DNA from: Sulfuricurvum sp.
Lineage (GTDB): Bacteria; Campylobacterota; Campylobacteria; Campylobacterales; Sulfurimonadaceae
Assembly: GCF_028713855.1 (NCBI RefSeq)
Contig: NZ_JAQTNN010000001.1
Coordinates: 62,001 to 126,000, forward strand
Reading direction: 5' to 3'
DNA: 64,000 bases
The notes beneath the pieces are model-generated. The model ran no database searches and was not told where the DNA came from. It worked only from the letters and a program-made list of their open reading frames with translations. Positions 41,558 to 50,771 of this stretch are shown here, in pieces (the stretch's first letter is position 1; each line of letters begins with the position of its first letter). A program made the translations under genes and the position numbers.

Positions 41558-43585
41558 GTGTTTTATCGTCCCCTGATACTTTTTACCTGTACCTTTTCTC
41601 TTGCATGTGCACAGGAGATTATTCAACTCGATAAAATCGCAGTCGAAGAGAGCTATAGCGTCATCGAAGAGCGTAAAGACAATTCCATAGCTAAACGTAT
41701 TATCAAAGGTGAAGAACTGACTCAATACGGTGATATGAATGCTTTGGAGATACTTAAACGTACACCGGGCGTGACGATCAGCGATGGCAAGGGAAAAAAA
41801 GGTTCTCCCGGTAAGGGGTACACGAAAGTGTTGATCGACGGAGAAGAGGTATCTTCGACAAAACGGGGTAATCCGCTGGAGCAGATCAGCCCCGAGATGA
41901 TTGAACGTGTGGAAGTTATGACCAACGGTTCAGCCGAATATACCGCCGAATCAATGGGGGGAATTGTCAACATCGTCCTTAAAACCCCCTCTTCGGAAAC
42001 CAAAACAATGGCTAAACTCACTGCAGGAGCCTATGCAGGTGAGCCGATGAGCTCACTGTTTGCACAGCAAGAGGGGAAGAACGGGAAACTCTCTTACCTT
42101 TTTAATACGACTCTCGCGGATAATTCGCAAGACGATACCACCTCAATCCATACCAATACCTATGATGAAAATACCGATACCGACGGACGCTTCCGATCCC
42201 TCAGTTTGAATGGTAAACTCATCTATACCCCCTCATCGAGCGATAAATATATGTTTGACGGCGCTCTCAATCGAAGTGACTACCATAAAAACAGTCTCAA
42301 AAACCGATACGGCGGTGTCAATGAAGTTATTCACCAAAGTGATGACGGAGATGCTTTAATGGTTTGGAGCAAGTTATCGGGTACACATAATCTCTCGGGA
42401 ACCGAGCTCGTTGAGTGGAAACTCAAATATCATGAAAACGATTCAGACGGGATAACCCGCAGTGATAACGGGACAATACTGCGTGAGCAGAATGATGAAG
42501 GCTCATTTCGGGTGCTTGGCGCAGAGGGAAGTTACTCACTGGCGTTAGATGAGCATTTTATCAAAACAGGGGCTGAGATCAAGCAACTGCATCAGCGCGA
42601 TGATGTTGTCAACTATACGAGCGGTATAGTGAGCTCGAACGATCATCAGCGTCTTCGTGAAGACAAAGGTGCATGGTATGTTCAAGATGAAATCAGTGTC
42701 GGTGAAAAAATGGTTATCACTCCAGGGATTCGTTTTGAGCGATCGGTTCGGCATTTTGATCAGACGGTCAATGTCGGTTATGTTGCCCCTTCGCTTCATG
42801 CCCTTTACAAACTGAGTGAGAACGATAACCTTCGTGCAAGCGTTGCCAAAACGGTGAAATTGCCCCGTTTGAGTGAACTTTCCGCTTCCATAGACAGTTC
42901 ACTGGATCAAAATGATCTAAATCACCCCGATGTCACCGGAAATGCAAATCTCAAAGAGGAAAAAGCCCTCAGTTACGAGGTGCGTTATGAACACTTTTTT
43001 GACGATAAAGGGATCGTGAGTATCGGCGGATTTTATCGCAATATCAGCGACAAGATTGAAAAAATGACCACCTTTGAATCGGGGCGATACGTACAACGTC
43101 CTTATAACTCGGGAGAGGGGAAACTGTGGAGTTTGGAATTGGAACTCAAAAAATCGCTTGATCGTTATGTGAGTGGTTTGGGAATTTTTGGAAATGCGAC
43201 GTTACAAGACTCATCCCTGGTTAGTAATGGGGTGAAGCGTACTATCAAAGGAACCAACGATTATCTCTACAATGTCGGGATCGATCACACCCTCAAAGAG
43301 TATCGTATCACCTACGGCGCGGCGTATCGCTATGTCAGCGGATACGATGACCCTATCGATGAGAACGGTGTGTCTGAATCGCAAGCGGGGTACGGAACCC
43401 TCGATTTGTATGCGACCAAACGGTTGAGTCCGACCTATAAGCTGGGGCTAAACCTCAAAAATATTACCCAAGAGAGTATCACTACCACCTCTAAACGCTA
43501 TAGCGGAGGCGTTCTAAGTGAAACCCAGATCGACAATGAAAACTCCCGATTCCATTTCCTCGTTACTCTAGAGGGGCGCTGGTAA
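41558..43585 (+). CDS. TonB-dependent outer-membrane receptor
   Basis: A 675-aa receptor with GTG start and AAGGAAT upstream, and a signal peptide (about 1-18, ending ACA-QE). The plug domain spans about 45-155 (MNALEILKRTPGVTISDGKG, KVLIDGEEVSS, IERVEVMTNGSAEYTAESMGGIVNIVLK), followed by a 22-stranded barrel ending in a terminal aromatic (LVTLEGRW). The ligand is unknown; hemP upstream favours heme, but the FRAP/NPNL heme motifs are not seen, so a siderophore is possible. A strong terminator follows. Confidence 0.88.
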   Translation: MFYRPLILFTCTFSLACAQEIIQLDKIAVEESYSVIEERKDNSIAKRIIKGEELTQYGDMNALEILKRTPGVTISDGKGKKGSPGKGYTKVLIDGEEVSSTKRGNPLEQISPEMIERVEVMTNGSAEYTAESMGGIVNIVLKTPSSETKTMAKLTAGAYAGEPMSSLFAQQEGKNGKLSYLFNTTLADNSQDDTTSIHTNTYDENTDTDGRFRSLSLNGKLIYTPSSSDKYMFDGALNRSDYHKNSLKNRYGGVNEVIHQSDDGDALMVWSKLSGTHNLSGTELVEWKLKYHENDSDGITRSDNGTILREQNDEGSFRVLGAEGSYSLALDEHFIKTGAEIKQLHQRDDVVNYTSGIVSSNDHQRLREDKGAWYVQDEISVGEKMVITPGIRFERSVRHFDQTVNVGYVAPSLHALYKLSENDNLRASVAKTVKLPRLSELSASIDSSLDQNDLNHPDVTGNANLKEEKALSYEVRYEHFFDDKGIVSIGGFYRNISDKIEKMTTFESGRYVQRPYNSGEGKLWSLELELKKSLDRYVSGLGIFGNATLQDSSLVSNGVKRTIKGTNDYLYNVGIDHTLKEYRITYGAAYRYVSGYDDPIDENGVSESQAGYGTLDLYATKRLSPTYKLGLNLKNITQESITTTSKRYSGGVLSETQIDNENSRFHFLVTLEGRW

Positions 43586-43603
43586 GCGCCCCTTCTCCTT
43601 TTT
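43573..43603 (+). terminator. Rho-independent terminator of the hemP/receptor operon
   Basis: GGGGCGCT (43573-43580), loop GGTA, AGCGCCCC (43585-43592), then a pyrimidine/T-rich tail ending TTTTT. The receptor stop codon lies in the loop and first stem base. Confidence 0.8.
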
Positions 43604-43656
43604 GGAACATCTTCTACTCTCATTAATGGAGTCTTAACGTTTACGATTGATTTAAT

Positions 43657-43671
43657 TAATAATGCTTATCG
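43657..43671. promoter_or_regulatory. Candidate Fur box upstream of the Fiu-like receptor
   Basis: TAATAATGCTTATCG matches the Fur 7-1-7 consensus at 11 of 14 fixed positions and shares the core AATAATGCTTATC with the box at 40428. TTGACA follows at 43675 with TAAAGT 17 bp later, a plausible promoter. Confidence 0.6.
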
Positions 43672-43711
43672 ATATTGACAAAAAAAGCTATATTGGTTAA
43701 AGTTCTGCAAT

Positions 43712-43726
43712 TGAAAGTTATTATCA
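43712..43726. promoter_or_regulatory. Second candidate Fur box upstream of the Fiu-like receptor
   Basis: TGAAAGTTATTATCA matches the Fur 7-1-7 consensus at 12 of 14 fixed positions and lies just downstream of the proposed -10 (43698-43703). Two boxes around one promoter are usual for strongly iron-repressed receptors. Confidence 0.6.
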
Positions 43727-43818
43727 TTAACTTTTTCCATAACCTATTTAGCCAGCAAACGCTTTTAATTCTCCTTTCAAGCTTGTAGCCAGCCACTTCC
43801 ATAACTTAAGGAGTGCCT

Positions 43819-46110
43819 ATGGCCTATCACAACCGTTTTTTAAATACACAAATGCTCCCTATCGGAGCGATGTTGCTTAGTATGAGTGCGAGCTCGTTGT
43901 TGGCATCTAACAGTGATTCCAATGCTACGATCAAAGCGATCGATATTCAAGATACGATAGAGGTAGAACTTCCTCGCTATCAACCGGGAGTCTCTAAAAC
44001 GGCTAAAACCGGTCAATTAGCACATGATGTCCCTCAAGCGATCACGGTAGTAACGAAAGAGTTACTGCACGATAAATCAGAATTTACCCTCAAAGAAGCT
44101 CTTAGTAACGTCTCCGGTCTTACTTTCAATGCTGCAGAAGGTGGTCGTATCGGGGACAATATGAATTTGCGAGGGTTTTATACCTTTGGTGATTTATATC
44201 TCGACGGGATTCGTGATGTTGCTCAGTACAATCGTGATACGTTTAACCTCGAATCGGTTGATGTACTGCGTGGTGGCGCGGCGATGCTGTTTGGCCGAGG
44301 TCAAGCAGGTGGTGTTATTAACCAAGTTAGTAAAGATGCCGAAGCAGAAAATTTTGGAAAACTATCAATCACTGCCGGCACGGAGGATTATAAACGTGCG
44401 TCGACAGACATTAATGTGATGATAAATGATACGACGGCGTTAAGACTTAATGCGATGGGAATGGACTCGGGGAGTACTCGTAATGATGTCTATAATGAAA
44501 CGACAGGTATCGCTCCGACGATTACCTTTGGTCTCAATACCGATAACGAGTTTAGTCTATCCCATATGTATATGAAAACCCATATTACACCTGATTACGG
44601 TGTTCCGTTTGATAGAGCGACACAGCGTCCGGCAGACGTAGGCAATGAAGTCTATTATGGATTTACAGATGATTATGAAGATAATCGCGTCAATATAACC
44701 ACTGCGAGCTATACACATAAATTTTCCAAAGATACCCAGCTGCGTACCGTAATTCGACATGCTGACTATCTACGTGATAACTGGGCAACGGCACCGGGCG
44801 GATACGATACAACCAGCGGAGCAGATAATGAGATTACCCGTGGAACCAAAGGAAACGGTGCTAAAGAGAAAACCGATACATGGCAAAATGATTTTACGAC
44901 CAAATTTGAAGCCCTAGGATTTAAACATGAAGCCCTTGTCGGGACAGAATTTTTGAAAGAAGAGCAAGTACGTTGGGGACATGATGGATTGTCCTCGTAT
45001 TATCCAAATATTACCGATGCTAATGGTCCTGCCAATGGATTACCCGATAGCGCTACCGGTCGATATGTGGCAAGCAATGGAATAATCTATTCACGTACCA
45101 GCGCAACAGGTGCATGGGCAGCACAAATGCCAACTACAGCGGAATCAGGCTCAACTTTGCCGGATGCGTATAAGGCAATTTACGGAAATAAAGAGCGTAA
45201 CATCAGCGGCGGATACAAAGGGCGTACATGGGCAGTCTATGCTCAGGATATTGTTGAAGTGGTACCGAACTGGAAAGTGATGGCTGGTTTTAGAAAAGAC
45301 TGGCTAAATATGGACTATTACACCGGAGCAGATATGGTTCAAAACGGTGAGTTGCATTTTAACGAGATGAGTTACCGTGCCGGATTATCGTATCAACCGA
45401 ACAAGCAACAGCACTATTATTTCGCATGGAATAACTCGTTTAATACGACAGGGGATCTGTACTCCTTTTCAAATGCGTATGATCCTGAACGCAGTGAAAC
45501 CTATGAATTAGGAGCTAAATTCGAGCTTTTTGAAGGTGATCTTTCATTGCGTACAGCGATTTATCGTACGATCAAAGAGTGGGAACGCAATACTGACGTC
45601 GCCAGCGCCTCAAGTAACCCGATTTTATCGAAAGAGCGTCATACCGATGGGATAGAGGTTGAAGTGGCAGGACGCCTATCTGATAACTGGGATATTTTCG
45701 GTGGAATTGCTCTGATGGATCCTGAAGTAGACGAAGTTACTCCGGGTAAAGATGATATGTACATCGGTCAAAAACCGCCGAACTCTACGGATTATACCTT
45801 TAATCTTTGGACAACGTATACGTTACCGCTTGGCTGGAAAATTGGTGCCGGTTTAGAAGGAAAAGGGGATCGTGCAGTTTACAGCTATGCCAATGAGAGT
45901 GCATCGAATGTGTTTAACCCAAATACAGCTGTGAGTTATATCCGATACGATGCGATGATCGCGTATATCCAAAAAAACTATGCAGTGCAACTGAATGTGA
46001 AAAATCTCTTAGATACAACGTATTATGAATCCGTATATATCAATGGCGGTTTCGCAGTACCGGGAACGGGACGTACGGCACAAGTGACACTGGATTATAA
46101 ATTCTTTTAA
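43819..46110 (+). CDS. fiu: TonB-dependent siderophore receptor, Fiu-like
   Basis: A 763-aa outer-membrane receptor with signal peptide (cleavage near LLA-SN). The plug shows AHDVPQAITVVTKELL, LKEALSNVSGLTFNAAEGGRIGDNMNLRGF and LESVDVLRGGAAMLFGRGQAGGVINQVSK, typical of catecholate siderophore receptors such as Fiu. The barrel ends QVTLDYKFF with the terminal Phe. Immediately downstream is a PiuC/YbiX hydroxylase gene, the same pair as fiu-ybiX in E. coli. ATG 43819 has AAGGAG at 5 bp; an in-frame GTG at 43813 is less likely. Confidence 0.9.
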   Translation: MAYHNRFLNTQMLPIGAMLLSMSASSLLASNSDSNATIKAIDIQDTIEVELPRYQPGVSKTAKTGQLAHDVPQAITVVTKELLHDKSEFTLKEALSNVSGLTFNAAEGGRIGDNMNLRGFYTFGDLYLDGIRDVAQYNRDTFNLESVDVLRGGAAMLFGRGQAGGVINQVSKDAEAENFGKLSITAGTEDYKRASTDINVMINDTTALRLNAMGMDSGSTRNDVYNETTGIAPTITFGLNTDNEFSLSHMYMKTHITPDYGVPFDRATQRPADVGNEVYYGFTDDYEDNRVNITTASYTHKFSKDTQLRTVIRHADYLRDNWATAPGGYDTTSGADNEITRGTKGNGAKEKTDTWQNDFTTKFEALGFKHEALVGTEFLKEEQVRWGHDGLSSYYPNITDANGPANGLPDSATGRYVASNGIIYSRTSATGAWAAQMPTTAESGSTLPDAYKAIYGNKERNISGGYKGRTWAVYAQDIVEVVPNWKVMAGFRKDWLNMDYYTGADMVQNGELHFNEMSYRAGLSYQPNKQQHYYFAWNNSFNTTGDLYSFSNAYDPERSETYELGAKFELFEGDLSLRTAIYRTIKEWERNTDVASASSNPILSKERHTDGIEVEVAGRLSDNWDIFGGIALMDPEVDEVTPGKDDMYIGQKPPNSTDYTFNLWTTYTLPLGWKIGAGLEGKGDRAVYSYANESASNVFNPNTAVSYIRYDAMIAYIQKNYAVQLNVKNLLDTTYYESVYINGGFAVPGTGRTAQVTLDYKFF

Positions 46111-46118
46111 AAGATATT

Positions 46119-46138
46119 ACTCCCCCAGCGGGAGTTTT
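46119..46138 (+). terminator. Terminator after the Fiu-like receptor gene
   Basis: ACTCCC (46119-46124), loop CCAGC, GGGAGT (46130-46135) followed by TTT. The short T-run suggests partial termination, so that receptor expression exceeds that of the downstream piuC-exbBD-tonB genes. Confidence 0.6.
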
Positions 46139-46191
46139 GGATTGAGAAGATAGCGATTTTTTCACTTCAAAACTTAGGCAAAGGAAAATAA

Positions 46192-46875
46192 ATGTTACTC
46201 CATATACCCAATGTTCTTACTCAAGAACAAGTAGCACAATGCCGTGAAATACTAACATCCTCTACATGGGTAGACGGTAATGTTACCAGCGGTACACAGG
46301 CGGCGAAAGCTAAAAATAATTTACAGCTCCCCGAAGAATCCGAAAGAGCAATTGCGTTGCAAAAAATCGTCTTGGACGCACTGAGCAATAACGCGCTGTT
46401 TTTTACGGCGGCATTGCCAAAAAAGATTTTTCCACCGTTATTTAACTGTTATACGGGTGAGTTTAACACGTTCGGAAACCATGTAGACAATGCAGTACGC
46501 ACTATGCGTGGCGGTGGGAAGAGGGTGCGGAGCGATCTCTCTTTTACCCTCTTTTTTTCCGATCCTGAGGAATACGATGGGGGAGAATTGGTAATCGAAG
46601 ATACGTTTGGGTCTCAAGTGGTCAAACTCCCTGCTGGAGATTTGGTTCTCTACCCCTCATCGAGCGTCCATCGGGTTGAACCGGTGACACGCGGAGCACG
46701 TATTTCGTGTTTTACGTGGTTGGAGAGCATGATTCGCGAAACGGATCGCAGGCGATTGCTGTTTGATTTGGATATGTCGATCATGGCGTTTCGTGAGCGG
46801 CTAGGGGATGATCAAGATACAGTAAAACTGACCAGTATCTATCATAATCTGCTTCGTACGTGGGCCGATACCTAA
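46192..46875 (+). CDS. piuC: PKHD-type Fe(II)/2-oxoglutarate hydroxylase (PiuC/YbiX)
   Basis: A 227-aa double-stranded beta-helix dioxygenase. The iron ligands are H and D in [10 protein letters not shown] and the distal H in [12 protein letters not shown]; the Arg that binds 2-oxoglutarate is probably in [11 protein letters not shown]. The N-terminal helix region ([16 protein letters not shown]) and C-terminal tail ([18 protein letters not shown]) are typical of YbiX. The substrate is unknown in the family, but the gene is consistently linked to catecholate receptors. AAAGGAAAATAA precedes the ATG. Confidence 0.9.
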   Translation: MLLHIPNVLTQEQVAQCREILTSSTWVDGNVTSGTQAAKAKNNLQLPEESERAIALQKIVLDALSNNALFFTAALPKKIFPPLFNCYTGEFNTFGNHVDNAVRTMRGGGKRVRSDLSFTLFFSDPEEYDGGELVIEDTFGSQVVKLPAGDLVLYPSSSVHRVEPVTRGARISCFTWLESMIRETDRRRLLFDLDMSIMAFRERLGDDQDTVKLTSIYHNLLRTWADT

Positions 46876-46900
46876 ACAATAGAAAAAAAAGGAGATAAAA

Positions 46901-47323
46901 ATGGAAGAGTTAAAATTAGTGGTCGATTATGCGACATTGGGAATTTTAGGTTTGATGAGTGTTATCGCGTTTGCGTATGGGTTTGAACGATTTTTTTATT
47001 ACCGTTCTATTGATATAGCTGAATATAAAACGAAAAATGAAGCAGAGGGAGAGTTGACCAAAAATCTCACATCTATCTCTGTAATCGGCTCAAATGCTCC
47101 TTATGTTGGGCTTCTGGGCACGGTTGCTGGGATCATGGTCGTTTTTTATGAGATAGGTCAGGGTGGTGGGATGGAGCCCTCACAGGTAGTCATCGGTCTC
47201 TCTTTAGCACTCAAAGCAACGGCATTAGGACTGTTAGTCGCGATTCCGTCGATGATGATTTACAGTGCATGTTTGCGTAAAGTTGATTTACTGATGGGAG
47301 CGTGGGAAGATGCGCGCGCTTAA
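46901..47323 (+). CDS. exbB: ExbB-like energising protein for TonB
   Basis: A 140-aa membrane protein of the MotA/TolQ/ExbB family, of the short type found in Helicobacter and Campylobacter. Three helices are seen: about 8-30, 65-85 (SNAPYVGLLGTVAGIMVVFYEIG, the signature) and 100-125 (GLSLALKATALGLLVAIPSMM). With ExbD it uses proton flow to drive TonB. The start follows AAAGGAG. It overlaps exbD by 14 bp. Confidence 0.9.
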   Translation: MEELKLVVDYATLGILGLMSVIAFAYGFERFFYYRSIDIAEYKTKNEAEGELTKNLTSISVIGSNAPYVGLLGTVAGIMVVFYEIGQGGGMEPSQVVIGLSLALKATALGLLVAIPSMMIYSACLRKVDLLMGAWEDARA

Positions 47324-47693
47324 AAGAGTAGAGGGGATCAATGTTGTTCCTCTGATTGATGTTGTTTTGGTCCTTTTGGCAATCGTTTTAACGATTTCTA
47401 CGTTTGTAGCATCGGGTGCCATAAAACTTGATTTACCGAAAGCAGCGAGTGCGAAGGAGACTCCACCGCAGAAAATTGAAATCGCAATCAATGAAAACGG
47501 GAGTATGTTTTACAATGGTAAAGAGATGAGCCAACGTGAGGTAACACAAGCTATTGCGACTCTGGGCAGTGATTCGAGGGTCAGTGTTTTAGGGGATAAA
47601 AAAGCATTTTTTAATGATTTTATTTTTATTCTGGATCAATTGAAACTTCAACACATCGAAAAAATTTCGATTATTACGAAGAGGGAATCATGA
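47310..47693 (+). CDS. exbD: ExbD-like energising protein for TonB
   Basis: A 127-aa ExbD/TolR protein with one N-terminal helix. GINVVPLIDVVLVLLAIVLTIS contains the essential aspartate (D of PLIDVVLVLL) that carries protons. The periplasmic part has the usual IAINENGSMFYNGKEMSQ and ends in KISIITKRES. It overlaps exbB by 14 bp and tonB by 4 bp, so the three are certainly cotranscribed. Confidence 0.92.
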   Translation: MRALKRVEGINVVPLIDVVLVLLAIVLTISTFVASGAIKLDLPKAASAKETPPQKIEIAINENGSMFYNGKEMSQREVTQAIATLGSDSRVSVLGDKKAFFNDFIFILDQLKLQHIEKISIITKRES

Positions 47694-48367
47694 AAACGAA
47701 ACGCTCTTTTCTCCTCTCCTTATTTTTACATGCAGGTATTATTACAGGTGCCGTTGCTCTTTCAACTCTCCCCCTGGAGGAAAAAGAAGCGGAGGTTGTT
47801 TTAGAACTTTCTCTTAGTGAGCCTTCGCCCTCTAGCGAGGTACAACCCGTCGTGAAACAAACGGTATCACAGCCGCAAAAAAATCAGCTTGCACAGAACA
47901 ATATCACCCCCTCTGTGACACCTGAACCCATTGTAGATGAAAAACCTGAGCCGATAGTTCAAAAAGAGGTTGTTGTACCTCCTCAACCAGTTGCTATAAC
48001 ACAAGTGACGCAAAATGAGCCAAAAATTATTTCTATGATCAAACCAGCACCAGTCACTCCTAGCATTGACATAGATGAGCAGTATTTAGAGGATCATCTC
48101 TCAACGATTCGCGATGTTTTGGTGAAATATCGTAAATATCCTTCACAAGCCGTCCGTTTAAAGCAAGAAGGAGCTGTGAAAGTAACGTTTCGACTAAAAC
48201 AAAACGGAGAAGTGGAAGATATCAAAATTGTAGGCAGCTCAGGATATGAATTATTAGACGAAGATGCATTAAGATTGATCCAAAAAACAGCAGAATATTT
48301 TCCAAAACCTCCAAAAGCAGTAAGAATTACCGTCCCATTAAACTATGCGCTGAAAGTTCGTGCTTAG
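47690..48367 (+). CDS. tonB: TonB energy-transducing protein
   Basis: A 225-aa protein with an N-terminal membrane helix (about 6-26), a Pro/Glu/Val-rich periplasmic spacer (about 45-125, e.g. PEPIVDEKPEPIVQKEVVVPPQP), and a TonB C-terminal domain (about 140-225: KYRKYPSQAVRLKQEGAVKVTFRL, then IKIVGSSGYELLDEDALRLI). It would reach the TonB boxes of the two receptors encoded upstream. It ends the iron operon. An inverted repeat follows. Confidence 0.93.
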   Translation: MKTKRSFLLSLFLHAGIITGAVALSTLPLEEKEAEVVLELSLSEPSPSSEVQPVVKQTVSQPQKNQLAQNNITPSVTPEPIVDEKPEPIVQKEVVVPPQPVAITQVTQNEPKIISMIKPAPVTPSIDIDEQYLEDHLSTIRDVLVKYRKYPSQAVRLKQEGAVKVTFRLKQNGEVEDIKIVGSSGYELLDEDALRLIQKTAEYFPKPPKAVRITVPLNYALKVRA

Positions 48368-48415
48368 TTAGCGTAAAAATAATCAAACTTAAGCTGTCAA
48401 TTTAGGGATAAATCG

Positions 48416-48443
48416 TTAACCATTTGTAGGTTAAGATGGTTAA
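48416..48443. repeat. Inverted repeat downstream of tonB
   Basis: TTAACCAT (48416-48423) and ATGGTTAA (48436-48443) are perfect 8-bp arms around 12 bp, in the 109-bp gap between tonB and the next gene. It may be an operator for the 65-aa gene or a weak terminator for tonB. Confidence 0.4.
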
Positions 48444-48476
48444 GATTCTTTTAATATCATTTATAAGGAGATACCT

Positions 48477-48674
48477 ATGAAAGACAATGAGCCTACCCTC
48501 GAATCGATTGATGACTACAATACTTTAAAGGGTTCTAAAAAACGGGTTGTATGGACCGTTATCCTCGTAGGATTGATGATCGGAGTTATTCTCCTTGTGG
48601 CCAAAAGCTATTACGGCAGTGTAAACGATTCTATTCCCGTGCAGGAGACTATCGGTAAAGTTCCCGTAAAATAA
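48477..48674 (+). CDS. Small single-helix membrane protein
   Basis: A 65-aa protein with one membrane helix (about 24-42, VVWTVILVGLMIGVILLVA) between an acidic N-terminus and a short C-terminal tail. RBS AAGGAG precedes the ATG. I do not recognise a family. It stands between the iron operon and the M48 protease gene, with a 34-bp gap to the latter. Confidence 0.65.
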   Translation: MKDNEPTLESIDDYNTLKGSKKRVVWTVILVGLMIGVILLVAKSYYGSVNDSIPVQETIGKVPVK

Positions 48675-48708
48675 TGGTAAAATCACGTTTTTTTTACCAA
48701 GGAAGTTT

Positions 48709-49953
48709 ATGATCGCAACCATTATCGGTATCTATACCCTTTATATTTTCATCAGAGTGTATGTAAGTGTCATGCAGATCGGTTATATCAATCAGGTTAA
48801 ACGCAAAGGCGCTGTACTGATGGGTGAAGTAGAGTACCGTGATGCTGCAAATTATGCCGTTGCCAAAGAGAAACTCGGTATTGTAGAAACTTTTGTCGAA
48901 TTTCTCCTTTTCTTAGTCTGGATGGGCGGGATGATGGCATGGTTGGATAGTGCGTTAGCGATAGAGAATGCAGCGCTTCATACGATCATTGCGGTGATCG
49001 GAATGATCATGATTAATTCACTGGTTCAGCTCCCTTTCGGATGGATCACTAAATTCAAAATTGATGCACAATACGGTTTTAACCGCTCTACGAGTGCGCA
49101 ATTTATCAAAGACACCCTTATCGGAACGGTTTTGACGATTGTAATCGGAAGTTTGATGGTGTGGATTGTTTCAATGATTATTACGTCGAGTGCATTGTGG
49201 TGGTTATGGAGTTTTGCCTTTATCTTTGCCGTAGTGATCGCCATCAATATGTTTTTCCCGACGATTCGGGCCCTTTTCTTTGATAAAGTGACTCCGTTAG
49301 AGAACGGTGAATTACGCGAAAAGATCGAAGAGCTGATGGCTAAAACGGGGTTTGTGAGCAGCGGTGTGTTTGTGAGTGATGCCAGCAAACGTGATGCGCG
49401 ATTAAATGCCTATTTCGGCGGACTAGGGAAAACGAAACGGGTCGTTTTGTTTGATACATTGATTGAAAAACTCTCTCCGACCGAACTGATAGCGGTATTG
49501 GGGCATGAGCTTGGGCACTTTGCCCACGGTGATTTGTACAAAAATATCGCGATGGTGGGGGTTATGCTTTTTGGGATGTTTGCGTTGTTTGGCAATCTTC
49601 CGGAAACTCTTTATATGGAACTCGGCGTGGCACAATCTCCGCAGATCGTGATGATGCTTTTTATTCTCCTTCTTCCGGTTGTTAGTTTTATTATGATGCC
49701 GCTGATGGGGATGATGAGCCGTCATAACGAGTATGAAGCCGATCGTACCGGTGCGGAACTCGGCGGTGCGGAGTATCTCGTCAATGCGCTTAAAAAACTG
49801 GTTGCTGAGAATAAAAGTTTTCCCCTTTCTCATCCTCTTTACCGTTTTTTCCATACGACTCATCCCCCGGTAGTTGATCGGCTTCGGGCTTTGGGGTATG
49901 ATATCCATGCAACGGTTGATGAAGGATATCCCGATCCATGTCCAAAAGATTAA
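48709..49953 (+). CDS. M48-family membrane metalloprotease (Ste24/CAAX protease type)
   Basis: A 414-aa multi-pass membrane protein. The zinc site is HELGH in AVLGHELGHFAHGD, with the third ligand Glu in SRHNEYEADRTGAELGG. Preceding features FDTLIEKLSPTEL and an N-terminal four-helix region match Ste24-type CAAX proteases, which in bacteria act on membrane proteins. The C-terminal HPLYRFFHTTHPPVVDRLRAL is characteristic. It overlaps prmC by 16 bp. Confidence 0.92.
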   Translation: MIATIIGIYTLYIFIRVYVSVMQIGYINQVKRKGAVLMGEVEYRDAANYAVAKEKLGIVETFVEFLLFLVWMGGMMAWLDSALAIENAALHTIIAVIGMIMINSLVQLPFGWITKFKIDAQYGFNRSTSAQFIKDTLIGTVLTIVIGSLMVWIVSMIITSSALWWLWSFAFIFAVVIAINMFFPTIRALFFDKVTPLENGELREKIEELMAKTGFVSSGVFVSDASKRDARLNAYFGGLGKTKRVVLFDTLIEKLSPTELIAVLGHELGHFAHGDLYKNIAMVGVMLFGMFALFGNLPETLYMELGVAQSPQIVMMLFILLLPVVSFIMMPLMGMMSRHNEYEADRTGAELGGAEYLVNALKKLVAENKSFPLSHPLYRFFHTTHPPVVDRLRALGYDIHATVDEGYPDPCPKD

Positions 49954-50771
49954 AAGAACTTCACGAAGAGATTACCCAAACTCTTAATGGGGTTGTCGAA
50001 TCTCCGCGACGTGAAGCGGAACTCATGTTAATGGCATATTTGGGTAAAGATCAGCTCTATTTCATTACCCATCAAGATGAGATGATTGATGAGAATTCCC
50101 CTGAGCTTTTAGAGTGGATAGAGAAACGAAGCTGTAATGTTCCTCTCGAATATCTTACTAACCGTGTCAGTTTCTACTCCAGAGAGTTCTATATTGATGA
50201 AGGTGCATTAATTCCACGTCCCGAAACAGAGCACCTGATTGATGAAGTGTTGGCGTGTACTGCAGCGGATGAAGCGATAACAGTTGTCGAAGTAGGGGTT
50301 GGGAGCGGTATTATCTCTATTATGTTAGCTCTTCATCTCCCTAACGCCCGTTTTATCGCCGTAGATATCTCTCCGAGAGCGTTAGCGGTAGCACGCCGTA
50401 ATATCGAACTGTTTGGACTCAGTGATCGAATCGAACTGCGTGAGGGGGATTTACTCTCCTGTGTTAGCGAAAAAATTGATTTGCTTGTCTCTAACCCTCC
50501 CTACATTGCGCAGGATGCACCACTGGAATCGAACCTCTCGTATGAGCCGCAAAATGCTCTTTTCGGAGGAGAAATTGGGGATGAGATCATTCGTCGTTTG
50601 ATGGATGAAGTGTATGTTCGCCATATCCCACTATTTGTGTGTGAGATGGGATATGATCAACGGATAAAAGTGCAGGAATATCTAAAACCATTTTCGGTAC
50701 AATCGTTGGAATTTTACAAAGATTTAGCCTCGTTTGACCGAGGATTTGTATTAAAGGCAATTCATGAATAA
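49938..50771 (+). CDS. prmC: Release factor glutamine N5-methyltransferase
   Basis: A 277-aa SAM methyltransferase that methylates the GGQ glutamine of release factors RF1 and RF2. The catalytic NPPYIA is present, preceded by the SAM site VVEVGVGSGIISIMLA and by the typical PRPETEHLID. The N-terminal helical domain binds the release factor. It starts inside the end of the protease gene and overlaps the next gene by 8 bp. Confidence 0.93.
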   Translation: MSKRLKELHEEITQTLNGVVESPRREAELMLMAYLGKDQLYFITHQDEMIDENSPELLEWIEKRSCNVPLEYLTNRVSFYSREFYIDEGALIPRPETEHLIDEVLACTAADEAITVVEVGVGSGIISIMLALHLPNARFIAVDISPRALAVARRNIELFGLSDRIELREGDLLSCVSEKIDLLVSNPPYIAQDAPLESNLSYEPQNALFGGEIGDEIIRRLMDEVYVRHIPLFVCEMGYDQRIKVQEYLKPFSVQSLEFYKDLASFDRGFVLKAIHE

